Positions 43,149 to 52,064 of a DNA stretch of 64,000 nucleotides are shown here, in pieces. Within the stretch, counting starts at the first letter, position 1. Every line of letters starts with the position of its first letter. Under the pieces are notes generated by a model that worked only from the letters and a program-made list of their open reading frames with translations, had not been told where the DNA came from and made no database searches. The stretch covers positions 186,001-250,000 of the forward strand of contig NZ_QSFA01000001.1 in assembly GCF_003467125.1 (NCBI RefSeq), written 5' to 3'. The position numbers and the translations under genes were made by a program. The DNA comes from Megasphaera sp. AM44-1BH. GTDB taxonomy: Bacteria > Bacillota > Negativicutes > Veillonellales > Megasphaeraceae.

Positions 43149-46100
43149 TCAGCCTTCCAGTACTTCCAGGAGGCAGTCACCACTGATGATCGGTTTGCCT
43201 TTGACGGCGTAGATTTCTCCGACTGTACCATCAATCGGCGAGGTAATGGTCGTTTCCATCTTCATGGCTTCCGTTACGACCAGCGGATCGCCTTTCTTGA
43301 CTTTCTGGCCCTTGGTGACGAGGACGTTGACGACGGAACCGGAAAGGGTAGCACCGATGTCGCCGATCTTGTCGGGATCAGCCTTCTTGCTGGTAACGCT
43401 GGTCTGGTCCACATTCTTGTCCTGTACCTGGATTTCACGTTCTGCTCCGTTGAACATAAACGTGATGGTACGCATACCGCTGTCATCGGGATCGCTGATA
43501 TTGATCAGCTTGATGACCAGGTCTACGCCTTCTTCCAGTTCTACCGTTATTTCTTCATTCTGCTTCATGCCGAAGAAGAACGTCGGTGTATCGAGGACAC
43601 TGACATCGCCATATTTCTTATAGCGGTCATTGTAATCGGTAAATACCTTCGGATACTGGCAGTAAGCGTTGATATCTTCATCGGTATGACTGTAACCGGC
43701 ATCTTCCAGTTTCTTGCGGATGGCTTCGAAATCAGCCGGTTCAAGCATCTTGCCCGGACGCTGTGTCAGCGGCTTCTTACCTTTCAGGATGATCTTCTGG
43801 AGTTTTTCCGGGAAGCCCTGGTACGGGAAGCCAAGACGGCCTTCGAAGAATTCTACGACAGACTGGGGGAAATCGAGGGTATCGCCCTTTTCATAAATAT
43901 CTTTTTCCGTCAGGTCGTTCTGTACCATATACAGGGTCATATCACCGACGACTTTGGACGACGGCGTAACCTTGACGATATCGCCAAACATGAGGTTGAC
44001 ATCGTGATACATCTTCTTGATGTCGTTCCAGCGGTCGCCGAGACCGACGGCTTTCGCCTGCTGACGGAGGTTGGAGAACTGGCCGCCAGGCATTTCACAA
44101 TAATAGGTTTCCGTATTGGGATACGGTTCGGCTTTATCGACGCCTTTGTAGTATGGACGAACCGTTGCCCAGTAGCGGGACATTTCTTCCATGGCATCGA
44201 CGTTGAGGTCCGGCTGACGGTCTTTGCCGCTCATAGCATAGTAGAAGGTGTTCATGCTCGGCTGGCTCGTACCGCCGGCAAAGGCAGAATAAGCAGCATC
44301 GACGATATCGACACCGGCATCGGCAGCCCGGCAGAGGGTCGTCACGGCATTGCCCGAACCATCGTGGGTATGGAGATGGATAGGCAGATCGACGGCATCT
44401 TTGAGGGCCGAAACGAGCTGATATGCCGCTTCCGGCTTAAGAAGCCCTGCCATATCCTTGATAGCGATGATATTGGCACCGGCATTCTGCAGTTCTTTTG
44501 CCATGCGGACATAGTAATCGAGATTATATTTCGGACGGGACGGATCGAGGATATCGCCGGTATAGCAGAGGGCGACTTCGGCAATCTTGCCCGTTTCCCG
44601 GACGGCCTGCACCGTTTCATACATATTGTCCAGGCTGTTCAGGCTGTCGAAAATACGGAATACGTCGATGCCGTTCTTGGCAGAGAGCTGTACGAAATTC
44701 TTGACTACATTGTCAGGATAGCTTGTATAGCCTACGGCGTTGGCGCCGCGGATGAGCATCTGCAGCAGGATATTCGGTGCTTTCTTGCGCATCTGGCGCA
44801 GACGGTCCCAGGGGTCTTCATAGAGGAAACGATAGGCTACGTCAAAGGTGGCACCGCCCCAGCATTCATAGGAGAAGAATCCCGGCAACTTTTTGGAAGC
44901 CGCTTCCAGTACGCGGAGCATATCGATGGAGCGCACCCGCGTTGCCATCAGAGACTGGTGGGCATCACGCATAGTAGTATCGGTGATGAGGACTTTCTTC
45001 TGGTCGAGGATCCACTGGGAGAATTTTTCCGGTCCCATGGAATCAAAGAGCTGTTTCGTCCCATCAGGATAAGGGCCATCGACGGGCTGCGGCAGTTCGA
45101 GCCGTTCAAAATCCGGTTTTTCCTGCGGTCCCGCATTGGTATAACCGTTAATCGTCGTATCGCCGATATATTTCAGGAGCTTCGTGCCACGGTCATGGAC
45201 GACAGGCAGATTGAACAGTTCCGGATGTTCATCAATGAAATTGACGTTGTAATCACCCTTGACGAACGACGGCTGCTTCAAGACGTTGATGAGGAAGCCG
45301 ATATTGGTCTTGACGCCGCGGATACGGAATTCGCCGAGGACGCGGAGCATCTTCTGTACGGCCTGGGCATGATTCAGGCCATAGGTCGTCGCCTTGACAA
45401 GGAGCGAATCATAGTACGGCGTGATGATGGCACCGGCAAAGGCATTGCCGCTGTCGAGACGGACGCCAAAGCCGCCGCCGCTGCGGTATACGATGATTTT
45501 GCCCGAATCAGGCATGAAGTTATTGGTCGGATCTTCTGTAGTGATACGGCACTGGATGGCATTGCCACGGCATTCGATATCGTCCTGGGATTTGATGCCG
45601 ATTTCGTCGCTGTTGAGAGCATAGCCTTCGGCCACTTTGATCTGCGTCTGGACAATATCGATACCGGTAATCATTTCCGTAACTGTATGTTCAACCTGGA
45701 CACGGGGATTGACTTCGATGAAATAGAACTTGCCATCGGGTGTAACCAGGAATTCGACCGTCCCGGCATTGACATAATGGACGTTGCGCATGAGCTTGAG
45801 AGCGGCGTTGCAGATATCCTGGCGCAGCTGCTGCGGCAGGGCAAAGGCCGGCGCAATTTCGACGACTTTCTGGTGACGGCGCTGGATGGAGCAGTCCCGT
45901 TCGTAGAGGTGGACCACATTGCCGTGTTCGTCGCCCATGATCTGTACTTCGACGTGTTTCGGGTTGACAATGCATTTTTCCAGATAAATTTCGTCACTGC
46001 CAAAAGCGAGTTTGGCTTCTGACTTGGCACGGTCGTAGGCATCGCGCAGATCAGCCATACGGTCTACCATACGCATGCCGCGGCCGCCGCCGCCATTGAC

Positions 46101-46586
46101 GGCTTTCAGCATAATCGGGAAGCCCACGTCTTTGGCAAATTTTTCTACTTCGGCATAATTCATGACCGGGCCGTCACTGCCGGGGATATACTGGATACCG
46201 GCTTTTTTGGCCTGGATACGGGCATTGATCTTATCGCCGAACATGATGAGATGTTCCACTTTTGGCCCGATGAAGATAATGCCTTCTTCCTGGCAGCGTT
46301 TGGCCAGATCGGCATTTTCCGATAAGAAGCCATAGCCCGGATGGATGGCATCGACATCGTGTTCATGTGCGATGCGGATAATATCTTCAATATCTAAATA
46401 TGCATCAACCGGTTTCTTCCCCTGGCCTACCAGATAGGATTCATCTGCACGGAAGCGGTGCAGGGAAAGCGAATCTTCTTTGGAGTAAATCGCTACGGTC
46501 CGGATTCCCAGTTCATTGCAGGCCCGGAATACGCGGATAGCGATTTCACCACGGTTGGCCACTAAAACCGAACGAATTTTTTTCAT
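43149..46586 (-). CDS. pyc: Pyruvate carboxylase
   Basis: 1145 residues, single-chain type. It makes oxaloacetate from pyruvate, bicarbonate and ATP, with biotin as carrier. Domains in order: biotin carboxylase (about 1-450, with NGGGGRGMR and EVNPRVQVEHT), carboxyltransferase (about 525-800, opening with LITDTTMRDAHQSLMATRVR), PC-tetramerisation region, and the C-terminal biotinyl domain with the biotin lysine K1109 in EAMKMET. It feeds the C4/propionate or succinate side of metabolism and supplies aspartate and other oxaloacetate products. It appears monocistronic, with a promoter at 46663-46690 and a strong terminator. Confidence 0.97.
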   Translation of the reverse strand: MKKIRSVLVANRGEIAIRVFRACNELGIRTVAIYSKEDSLSLHRFRADESYLVGQGKKPVDAYLDIEDIIRIAHEHDVDAIHPGYGFLSENADLAKRCQEEGIIFIGPKVEHLIMFGDKINARIQAKKAGIQYIPGSDGPVMNYAEVEKFAKDVGFPIMLKAVNGGGGRGMRMVDRMADLRDAYDRAKSEAKLAFGSDEIYLEKCIVNPKHVEVQIMGDEHGNVVHLYERDCSIQRRHQKVVEIAPAFALPQQLRQDICNAALKLMRNVHYVNAGTVEFLVTPDGKFYFIEVNPRVQVEHTVTEMITGIDIVQTQIKVAEGYALNSDEIGIKSQDDIECRGNAIQCRITTEDPTNNFMPDSGKIIVYRSGGGFGVRLDSGNAFAGAIITPYYDSLLVKATTYGLNHAQAVQKMLRVLGEFRIRGVKTNIGFLINVLKQPSFVKGDYNVNFIDEHPELFNLPVVHDRGTKLLKYIGDTTINGYTNAGPQEKPDFERLELPQPVDGPYPDGTKQLFDSMGPEKFSQWILDQKKVLITDTTMRDAHQSLMATRVRSIDMLRVLEAASKKLPGFFSYECWGGATFDVAYRFLYEDPWDRLRQMRKKAPNILLQMLIRGANAVGYTSYPDNVVKNFVQLSAKNGIDVFRIFDSLNSLDNMYETVQAVRETGKIAEVALCYTGDILDPSRPKYNLDYYVRMAKELQNAGANIIAIKDMAGLLKPEAAYQLVSALKDAVDLPIHLHTHDGSGNAVTTLCRAADAGVDIVDAAYSAFAGGTSQPSMNTFYYAMSGKDRQPDLNVDAMEEMSRYWATVRPYYKGVDKAEPYPNTETYYCEMPGGQFSNLRQQAKAVGLGDRWNDIKKMYHDVNLMFGDIVKVTPSSKVVGDMTLYMVQNDLTEKDIYEKGDTLDFPQSVVEFFEGRLGFPYQGFPEKLQKIILKGKKPLTQRPGKMLEPADFEAIRKKLEDAGYSHTDEDINAYCQYPKVFTDYNDRYKKYGDVSVLDTPTFFFGMKQNEEITVELEEGVDLVIKLINISDPDDSGMRTITFMFNGAEREIQVQDKNVDQTSVTSKKADPDKIGDIGATLSGSVVNVLVTKGQKVKKGDPLVVTEAMKMETTITSPIDGTVGEIYAVKGKPIISGDCLLEVLEG

Positions 46587-46662
46587 GAATAGTCCCTCCT
46601 GTTATGTTGGATGGCAGCGCCTGCCTTCATTATCTCCCCATAGACAAATCACTGCATCTTTA

Positions 46663-46690
46663 ATTATAACAAATGCCTGCAACTTTACAA
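46663..46690 (-). promoter_or_regulatory. Promoter of pyc
   Basis: On the minus strand TTGTAA (46685-46690) and TATAAT (46663-46668) are 16 bases apart. The start would lie about 70 bases before the pyc ATG. Confidence 0.55.
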
Positions 46691-46754
46691 GAGAAAGGCG
46701 GCTGCTGAACAATATAAATACTGTATACAATATAAGAGCCTTTCCTGTACATGG

Positions 46755-47486
46755 TTACGGCTCTGCAGGACCGTTCCTGTCGAGCCATTTCATGATCCAT
46801 ATACTGCCTTCATAGAGTATCAGCACCGGCACGGCAATCATCGTCTGGGTAAAGGCATCTCCTGTAGGGGAAATGACCGCGGCAAAGATAAAATCGAGAA
46901 CGATGAAAGCCTTGCGCTTCCGGCGCAGTCCCTGGGGCGTGACCAGTCCAAGGCGGGACAGGATCAGAAGGACCAGGGGCAGTTCAAAGGCCAGTCCAAA
47001 AGGCAGGGTAAAGGACATAAAAAAAGAAAGGTACGCCGACAGGGAAAACATGGGCTGCAGGGACGGACTGGAAAAATCCATGAAAAACTGGATGGCTGCC
47101 GGAAGGACCAGAAAATACGAAAAGGCCATTCCGCCATAAAAGAGAAGGACCGCTGCCGGTACAAAAAACAGTACCCAGTGACGTTCTTTGTCCGTAAGGG
47201 CCGGCCGGATAAAACACCACAGCTGGAAGGCCCACACGGGCATGGTGACCAGAAAGCCCGTAAAGACGGCCGTATGGAGATAGGAAAAAAACACCTCTGC
47301 AGGCTGCATAAAGTACAATTTCCCTGCCGGAGCGGAAATAAAGGCAATAATATCTTCTATATACGCATAGGAGGCACCACTTGCCAGCGTCAGGGCAATC
47401 AGGCAGTATATGAGGCGCCGCCGGAATTCTTCCAGATGGCCCGTAAGCGGCAGCACTGCCTCATCGTTCTTTTCCCTTGGATCCAT
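46755..47486 (-). CDS. tatC: Twin-arginine translocase subunit TatC
   Basis: 243 residues with six membrane helices. The conserved N-terminal LTGHLEEFRRRL (about residues 13-24) and the cytoplasmic loop FIRPALTDKERHWVLFFVPAA near residue 90 are visible. TatC recognises twin-arginine signals of folded proteins. It overlaps the 3' end of tatA by 26 bases. Confidence 0.95.
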   Translation of the reverse strand: MDPREKNDEAVLPLTGHLEEFRRRLIYCLIALTLASGASYAYIEDIIAFISAPAGKLYFMQPAEVFFSYLHTAVFTGFLVTMPVWAFQLWCFIRPALTDKERHWVLFFVPAAVLLFYGGMAFSYFLVLPAAIQFFMDFSSPSLQPMFSLSAYLSFFMSFTLPFGLAFELPLVLLILSRLGLVTPQGLRRKRKAFIVLDFIFAAVISPTGDAFTQTMIAVPVLILYEGSIWIMKWLDRNGPAEP

Positions 47487-47664
47487 CTTTTGTTCCCTCC
47501 GTCATGTCTCCCTCTGTTTCTTCCATCACGTCCGACGCAGCCTTGCGGAATTCACGCAGTCCCCGTCCCAGAGCCCGTCCGATTTCGGGCAGCTTTTTCG
47601 GGCCGAATACAACCAGGGCTACGATGCCGATGACCAGCATTTCACTAAATCCTACGTTAAACAT
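47461..47664 (-). CDS. tatA: Twin-arginine translocase subunit TatA
   Basis: 67 residues: an N-terminal hydrophobic helix followed by the amphipathic FGPKKLPEIGRALGRGLREF, typical of TatA/TatE. No separate TatB is seen, as in minimal TatAC systems. The gene overlaps tatC. No Tat substrate is recognised in the window. Confidence 0.94.
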   Translation of the reverse strand: MFNVGFSEMLVIGIVALVVFGPKKLPEIGRALGRGLREFRKAASDVMEETEGDMTEGTKDGSKGKER

Positions 47665-47694
47665 ATCTCGTTTCTTCCCCCTGTGACAGCTTAT

Positions 47695-47727
47695 AAAAAA
47701 GCTCCTGCCTGAGCAGGAGTCTTTTTT
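47695..47727. terminator. Bidirectional terminator between the nitroreductase gene and tatA
   Basis: CTCCTGC and GCAGGAG form a stem with the loop CTGA, flanked by A and T runs on opposite sides. It can end the nitroreductase transcript on the minus strand. Confidence 0.8.
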
Positions 47728-48229
47728 ACACGTAATGAATCCGGTCCGGGTCGAAGCGGTCTTCTTTCGCCCGTTCTTCTACCGTATCGGCTGCATAGCC
47801 AAACGGAATGACGGCAAAGGCCGTAAGACCTTTGGGAATACCGACAGCCCGGCGTACGTTCAATTCCCGGGAGGCATATGGCGCAACTCCGAGCCATACA
47901 GCACCCAGGCCCAGACAGACAGCTTCCAGCAGAATATTTTCTACACAGGCGCTGAGGTCCAGGTTGGCAAAGGCACGGAAGCGCATGTTGTCATCGCGGC
48001 TGCAGACGACGATTGCGACTGGTGCCTTGGCGGCACATCCGGCATAGAGACTGCAGTGGGATAAATCCTGCAATATTTTCTTATCGCGGACTACGTAAAA
48101 TTCCCAGGGCTGCTGATTGCCGGCAGACGGTGCTGCCATGCCGGCCCGCAGCATTTTTTCAATTTTTTCTTCTTCTACCGGCCGGGGCAGAAACTTGCGC
48201 ACACTGCGCCGTTCAAAAATTTCATTCAT
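47726..48229 (-). CDS. Nitroreductase-family FMN protein
   Basis: 167 residues, short for the family. The N-terminal ERRSVRKFLPRPV and the PSAGNQQPWEFYVV motif (about 35-48) are FMN contacts; the second FMN region is GLGAVWLGVAP near residue 107. Such enzymes reduce nitro compounds or quinones with NAD(P)H. It appears monocistronic. The physiological substrate is unknown. Confidence 0.9.
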   Translation of the reverse strand: MNEIFERRSVRKFLPRPVEEEKIEKMLRAGMAAPSAGNQQPWEFYVVRDKKILQDLSHCSLYAGCAAKAPVAIVVCSRDDNMRFRAFANLDLSACVENILLEAVCLGLGAVWLGVAPYASRELNVRRAVGIPKGLTAFAVIPFGYAADTVEERAKEDRFDPDRIHYV

Positions 48230-48323
48230 CTACTCCACTCCCTCCAATATAGGCTCACATCTGTATTATATCATAAAAGCAGAGTACTTCGAAACAAAAA
48301 TAGCCCCGGCCGGAATCTCTCCC

Positions 48324-48539
48324 TCACTTTTTTTCTTTATGATCAGTCAGTCCCAGAATATAATCTGCCGATACATCGTAAAACCGTGCCAGTGTAATGA
48401 GGCCGCAGATAGGCAGCCGTCGTTTGCCATTTTCATACATCCCATACGCTACTTGTGTACATTTCAAAACTTTTCCTAAGTCAGCCTGAGACATATTATT
48501 CTCCTGCCGTAACTCTTTCATGCGACGTTGATACTTCAT
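48324..48539 (-). CDS. Small Xre-family helix-turn-helix regulator
   Basis: 71 residues, nearly all a helix-turn-helix: MSQADLGKVLKCTQVAYGMYENGKR around residues 15-40. The ATG at 48539 follows AGGTG; the longer frame to 48626 has no site. Small single-domain Xre proteins often regulate nearby genes; the autotransporter and the nitroreductase gene are its neighbours, with no proof of a link. Confidence 0.88.
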   Translation of the reverse strand: MKYQRRMKELRQENNMSQADLGKVLKCTQVAYGMYENGKRRLPICGLITLARFYDVSADYILGLTDHKEKK

Positions 48540-48679
48540 ATCGTTCACCTGCCTGTCAAAGATACAGACGAACATCGCTGTCCCCCTGTTAATGCCTGGG
48601 CCTGTCGTTTTCATTCTGTACGGCAAACGGACTGCCAGTACTCGTGATGTCCGGGCCTGTTACTCTGAAACTATCTCTA

Positions 48680-51145
48680 TTATCCCCTGTCTTTAATGAC
48701 CCGGACACGCTGGATCGCCGGCCTGCCATCGCGGGTCTTTGCCACCGTATCGACGCGGATGCGTTCCAGTTCCGGCATAAATTCCGTCACCACGCGATTG
48801 CTCAGTGCGGCCCCTTTCTGCATCTGCTCATAGACCAGAGAGGCAAATTCATACCGCGTCATCATGCGATCTCCGTCGAATCGTCCGTCAGGATACCCTT
48901 TTACGATACCATTGCCATACAATTGGGCAATTTCGTCGTAGGCCCAGTGATTTTCCGGAATATCGGGGAATAATTTTGTCTTCCCCGGATCGAGGGCGTT
49001 TCCCGCAGCCATACTGGCAATGGCACTGCGCAGATTTTCCACATCGCTGCGCAGGTCTTTGATTTCTTTCGCCATAGCCACGCGGGACGTGGAGACGTGA
49101 TTCCCCTGTCCCAGTTTCAGACTAAGTCCGGCGTTGACCATATTCTCACCGCCACCGAAACTGCCGCCGACGCTGAACATGGTGTCTTCATTGGGGCGGT
49201 AATAGACTCCGGCCGCGACGGCATGGGCATCTTTATAGTTCCCATATCCGGCGGCAAAGTCCCACTTGCTGTCAGGGTCGAAATCCAGCGGATGCAGTGC
49301 TGCCAGTGCCGCAGCTCCGGCACCTACACGATTGACACGGGTCCCCAGTCTGTCTATGGACCCGCTCATATGGGAAATAGAATCAGCATTGCTCTTGACC
49401 TGATTATCCAGAGCAGTCAGGTTCTGACCGGTCGTACTGTCCGCCTTTACATAAGTGCCATCGGCTGCCGGCCGTACTTCACCGTATACGGTACTTCCTG
49501 TCACGATGCCCGTATTGCCACTTTCTACCTTCCCATCGGCCTTCACGCTCACCGTGTAGGTCGAACTGCCATCGGCGTTCGGCGCTTCGTCTACGGTCAC
49601 ATGGTCGCCTGCCACTACGGTGTTTCTCGTATCGGTGCCTGTACCGGCAGACAACACGGCCTGCTTCAGCTGGGCCACGTTGACCGCATCCGTATCGTTC
49701 GTACCGGCTGCCACGCTGGTAATCTGCCTGGTAATGGTCGTCCCGTCACCGACGGAAACAGCGGCTGCCGTGGCGTTCCACGTAGAAGACGTATCCTGGG
49801 ACAGAGCCCTAGACGATGGATCGTAACCGGCCACACCGGCAGCCGTAGAGGCTTTGGACTGTGCTCCCAATGCGACACCGCCGGCTTCTGTTACATTGGC
49901 ATTGTGGCCGATAGAAACGGCATCGGTTACCCCCGTGGTCATGGTACTGTCAGCCGACCCCAGCACGATGCTGCCGGATGCACCGGAAAGGTCCCGCTTG
50001 TTCCCCATAACGACGGCATCTTTCGTATTAGTCACCGTATTTTCCGATCCCGTTACTGATACGTGGCTGACCTGGGACGCCGTGTTCTTATAGCCGTTGA
50101 TCATGTTGTAGTCGCTGACCGAGCCGGCCGTCCCCGTAAGGGTATTGTTCACGCCGATGAGCTGGGAAGCCCGTGTATAATCGGCTTTATTACCACCGCC
50201 TACCGCCAGAGTAGCCCCGCCGCCATCGGCATCGCGGATGATCCCGCGCAGCGTCTCTGCCAGCTCTTTAGCTGAATTTCCGCCTCCTGATGGCGCCGCA
50301 ATCGTCGTAACAGAGTTGGTGATTTCATTGCCGGCCCCGAAAATGAGGGACCCATTGGAATTAAAGGTGCGGTTCGCCGTGCCGACGATACTGTTGGCCA
50401 CGCCGGAGTAGTCGCTTTCTGCCGTTTTGGACTCGATACTGTTCAAAGCCCCCGTGATGGTAGCTCCAAAATTCTGCCCCGCTTTGGACGAATAGGAGCT
50501 GCCGTCATAGGCACCGGAAATGATAGAATAGGCCCCGTTTACGACGCCAAAGGCGGCATTGTTAAAGCTGTTCGTCCCGATAGTCGTCGCATTCACGTTA
50601 ATGCCGTAGCTGCGCCTGTTCGCCTCCGTACTGGTGTCGATCGTCATGTCGCCCAATGCGCCTTTGTAGTTGTGGACGCCGATTACGGTTCCGCCGGACC
50701 GTGCATAGGAGTTCTGCCCCAGGGCAATGCTTCCCGTTACTTTCGATGGATCAGCCGGAATGAAGGGAGACCGCAACCCAAGAAATCCTGAACCGGTAAA
50801 TGTTGTCTGATTAAAATTGAACAATTTTTCTTGTCTCCCTGCCATATTTTCGGCGAAGGAATTTTCTCCCATAGCGACGCTTCCGCCCTGATTGACGTAA
50901 TTATTGACTCTGGCATTGCTCCCGATGGCCACATCACCGCCGCCATTGGCCTCACCGTTGCTATCCATCGTCTTTGCATTCTTTCCTACGGCCACACTCG
51001 TATCTCTTGCGGCACTACTGCCCGTACCGATAGCCACGCCAGGCCCATCCCCGGCAGGATTGGCTGCTGGCGCTGCCATAACGGTTCCACTCCAGAACGA
51101 GCTGACGAGCATGGCGCTGAGAATCCATGAATGTTTTTTTGTCAT
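48680..51145 (-). CDS. Trimeric autotransporter (YadA-like) with a C-terminal SLH domain
   Basis: 821 residues. A signal peptide (about 1-24) is followed by a head with YadA-type repeats (VAIGTGSSAARDTSVAVG, NSFAENM, SIALGQNSYARSG and so on, about 34-460), a stalk, and a YadA anchor region with GTRVNRVGAGAAALAALHPL (about 610) and four barrel-like strands ending in VNAGLSLKLGQG (about 681). A coiled coil then leads to an SLH domain (LFPDIPENHWAYDEIAQLYG, about 725-775) and a basic tail. YadA proteins are outer-membrane adhesins; the SLH domain would face the periplasm and bind peptidoglycan. The ATG follows AAAGGAG. Confidence 0.9.
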   Translation of the reverse strand: MTKKHSWILSAMLVSSFWSGTVMAAPAANPAGDGPGVAIGTGSSAARDTSVAVGKNAKTMDSNGEANGGGDVAIGSNARVNNYVNQGGSVAMGENSFAENMAGRQEKLFNFNQTTFTGSGFLGLRSPFIPADPSKVTGSIALGQNSYARSGGTVIGVHNYKGALGDMTIDTSTEANRRSYGINVNATTIGTNSFNNAAFGVVNGAYSIISGAYDGSSYSSKAGQNFGATITGALNSIESKTAESDYSGVANSIVGTANRTFNSNGSLIFGAGNEITNSVTTIAAPSGGGNSAKELAETLRGIIRDADGGGATLAVGGGNKADYTRASQLIGVNNTLTGTAGSVSDYNMINGYKNTASQVSHVSVTGSENTVTNTKDAVVMGNKRDLSGASGSIVLGSADSTMTTGVTDAVSIGHNANVTEAGGVALGAQSKASTAAGVAGYDPSSRALSQDTSSTWNATAAAVSVGDGTTITRQITSVAAGTNDTDAVNVAQLKQAVLSAGTGTDTRNTVVAGDHVTVDEAPNADGSSTYTVSVKADGKVESGNTGIVTGSTVYGEVRPAADGTYVKADSTTGQNLTALDNQVKSNADSISHMSGSIDRLGTRVNRVGAGAAALAALHPLDFDPDSKWDFAAGYGNYKDAHAVAAGVYYRPNEDTMFSVGGSFGGGENMVNAGLSLKLGQGNHVSTSRVAMAKEIKDLRSDVENLRSAIASMAAGNALDPGKTKLFPDIPENHWAYDEIAQLYGNGIVKGYPDGRFDGDRMMTRYEFASLVYEQMQKGAALSNRVVTEFMPELERIRVDTVAKTRDGRPAIQRVRVIKDRG

Positions 51146-51770
51146 AGCTAATGGTCTCCTTTACATGACGATCCGACTAATAATATTAACTTATTTTACA
51201 ATTATAGGCGTTAATACTACTTGTAATCATACATGTATTGGCATAGAAAAATCAATATAAGTTCTTGCAAAACTATAAATTGTTTATAAAATATTTAAAT
51301 ATAAATACAAAGTGATTTTATATTTTATTCCATTCATATGAACGGAATTTAATTTGTTTTCTATCACGAAAACCATATAATTATCACCATAATAGAATGT
51401 TTTCGTCATCGGATAAAATTAAAAATTAACCATAACAAAATGCATAAAAATAATCATTATTTATAGATATGCAACCACGTACAAAAATTTACATATTTTT
51501 CTTTAATCGGATTATAATTTGTTAAATATGCATAATTATTCTTTACGTAATTTTTACATTCGGTTATTATCGTTGCAGAACTGTTGTATTTATCACTTTT
51601 GCCAAAAATTAGAACAGTTTATTCTGTATGGTCTATGCAATAAAATCATAAAAAGAAAAGGCCATAGCAATATACAAAAAACACGTAGTGCTATGGCCTC
51701 GTTCAGAGTCTGAAGCGGGAAGTCCGATATGAGAGGGAATAACTTTTTCATCAGTGCCTCAACGATCGAT
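51146..51770. other. AT-rich gap with several inverted repeats upstream of the autotransporter gene
   Basis: This stretch is much richer in A and T than its surroundings. It holds a TATAAT on the minus strand at 51201-51206; a 22-base near-perfect palindrome at 51327-51348 (ATTCC...GGAAT around TTCATATGAA, 10 of 11 pairs); CGAAAAC/GTTTTCG arms at 51367-51405; AAATAAT-C-ATTATTT at 51448-51462, which resembles a Fur box; and a hairpin at 51659-51699 (GGCCATAGCA/TGCTATGGCC), followed on the minus strand by TTTTCTTTTT, like a terminator. A 64-residue plus-strand ORF at 51519-51713 is not convincing. Confidence 0.5.
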
Positions 51771-51816
51771 AAAAAAGGACTGTGCCTGAAAGCATAGACC
51801 TTCAGGCACAGTCCTT
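51771..51816 (-). terminator. Terminator of tRNA-Leu
   Basis: GGACTGTGCCTGAA and TTCAGGCACAGTCC form a 14-base stem with a T run on the minus strand, eight bases after the tRNA-Leu CCA end. Confidence 0.85.
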
Positions 51817-51823
51817 CTGATTA

Positions 51824-51907
51824 TGGTGCCGGGGGAGGGACTTGAACCCTCACGGTGTTACCCGCCTGATTTTGAGTCAGGTGCGTCTGCCATTCCGCCA
51901 CTCCGGC
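51824..51907 (-). tRNA. tRNA-Leu (anticodon CAA)
   Basis: 84 bases with the long variable arm of class II tRNAs (GCGGGTAACACCGT region), acceptor GCCGGAG, anticodon loop CTCAAAA (CAA), T-loop GTTCAAGTC and encoded CCA. Reads TTG codons. Confidence 0.97.
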
Positions 51908-52064
51908 ATAAAATACTGGAACAAAGATAATTATACCATACTGTATCCATACGTCAAGAGGTATCCTTACATTCCGGCGATAAAAAAAATGGAGCTGCCT
52001 TGCCGGGCAGCTCCATCAGGAGTATCGTTCTGATTATCCTGTCAGAGCGATGACAGCTTCTGCC

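Noticed and set aside
43686..46022. 778-residue open frame on the plus strand opposite pyc
   Set aside because: It lies wholly antisense to pyruvate carboxylase, has no ribosome site and no domain; long antisense frames are common in genes with this codon bias.
51519..51713. 64-residue plus-strand frame in the AT-rich gap
   Set aside because: No ribosome site, skewed composition, and it runs into the terminator-like hairpin.
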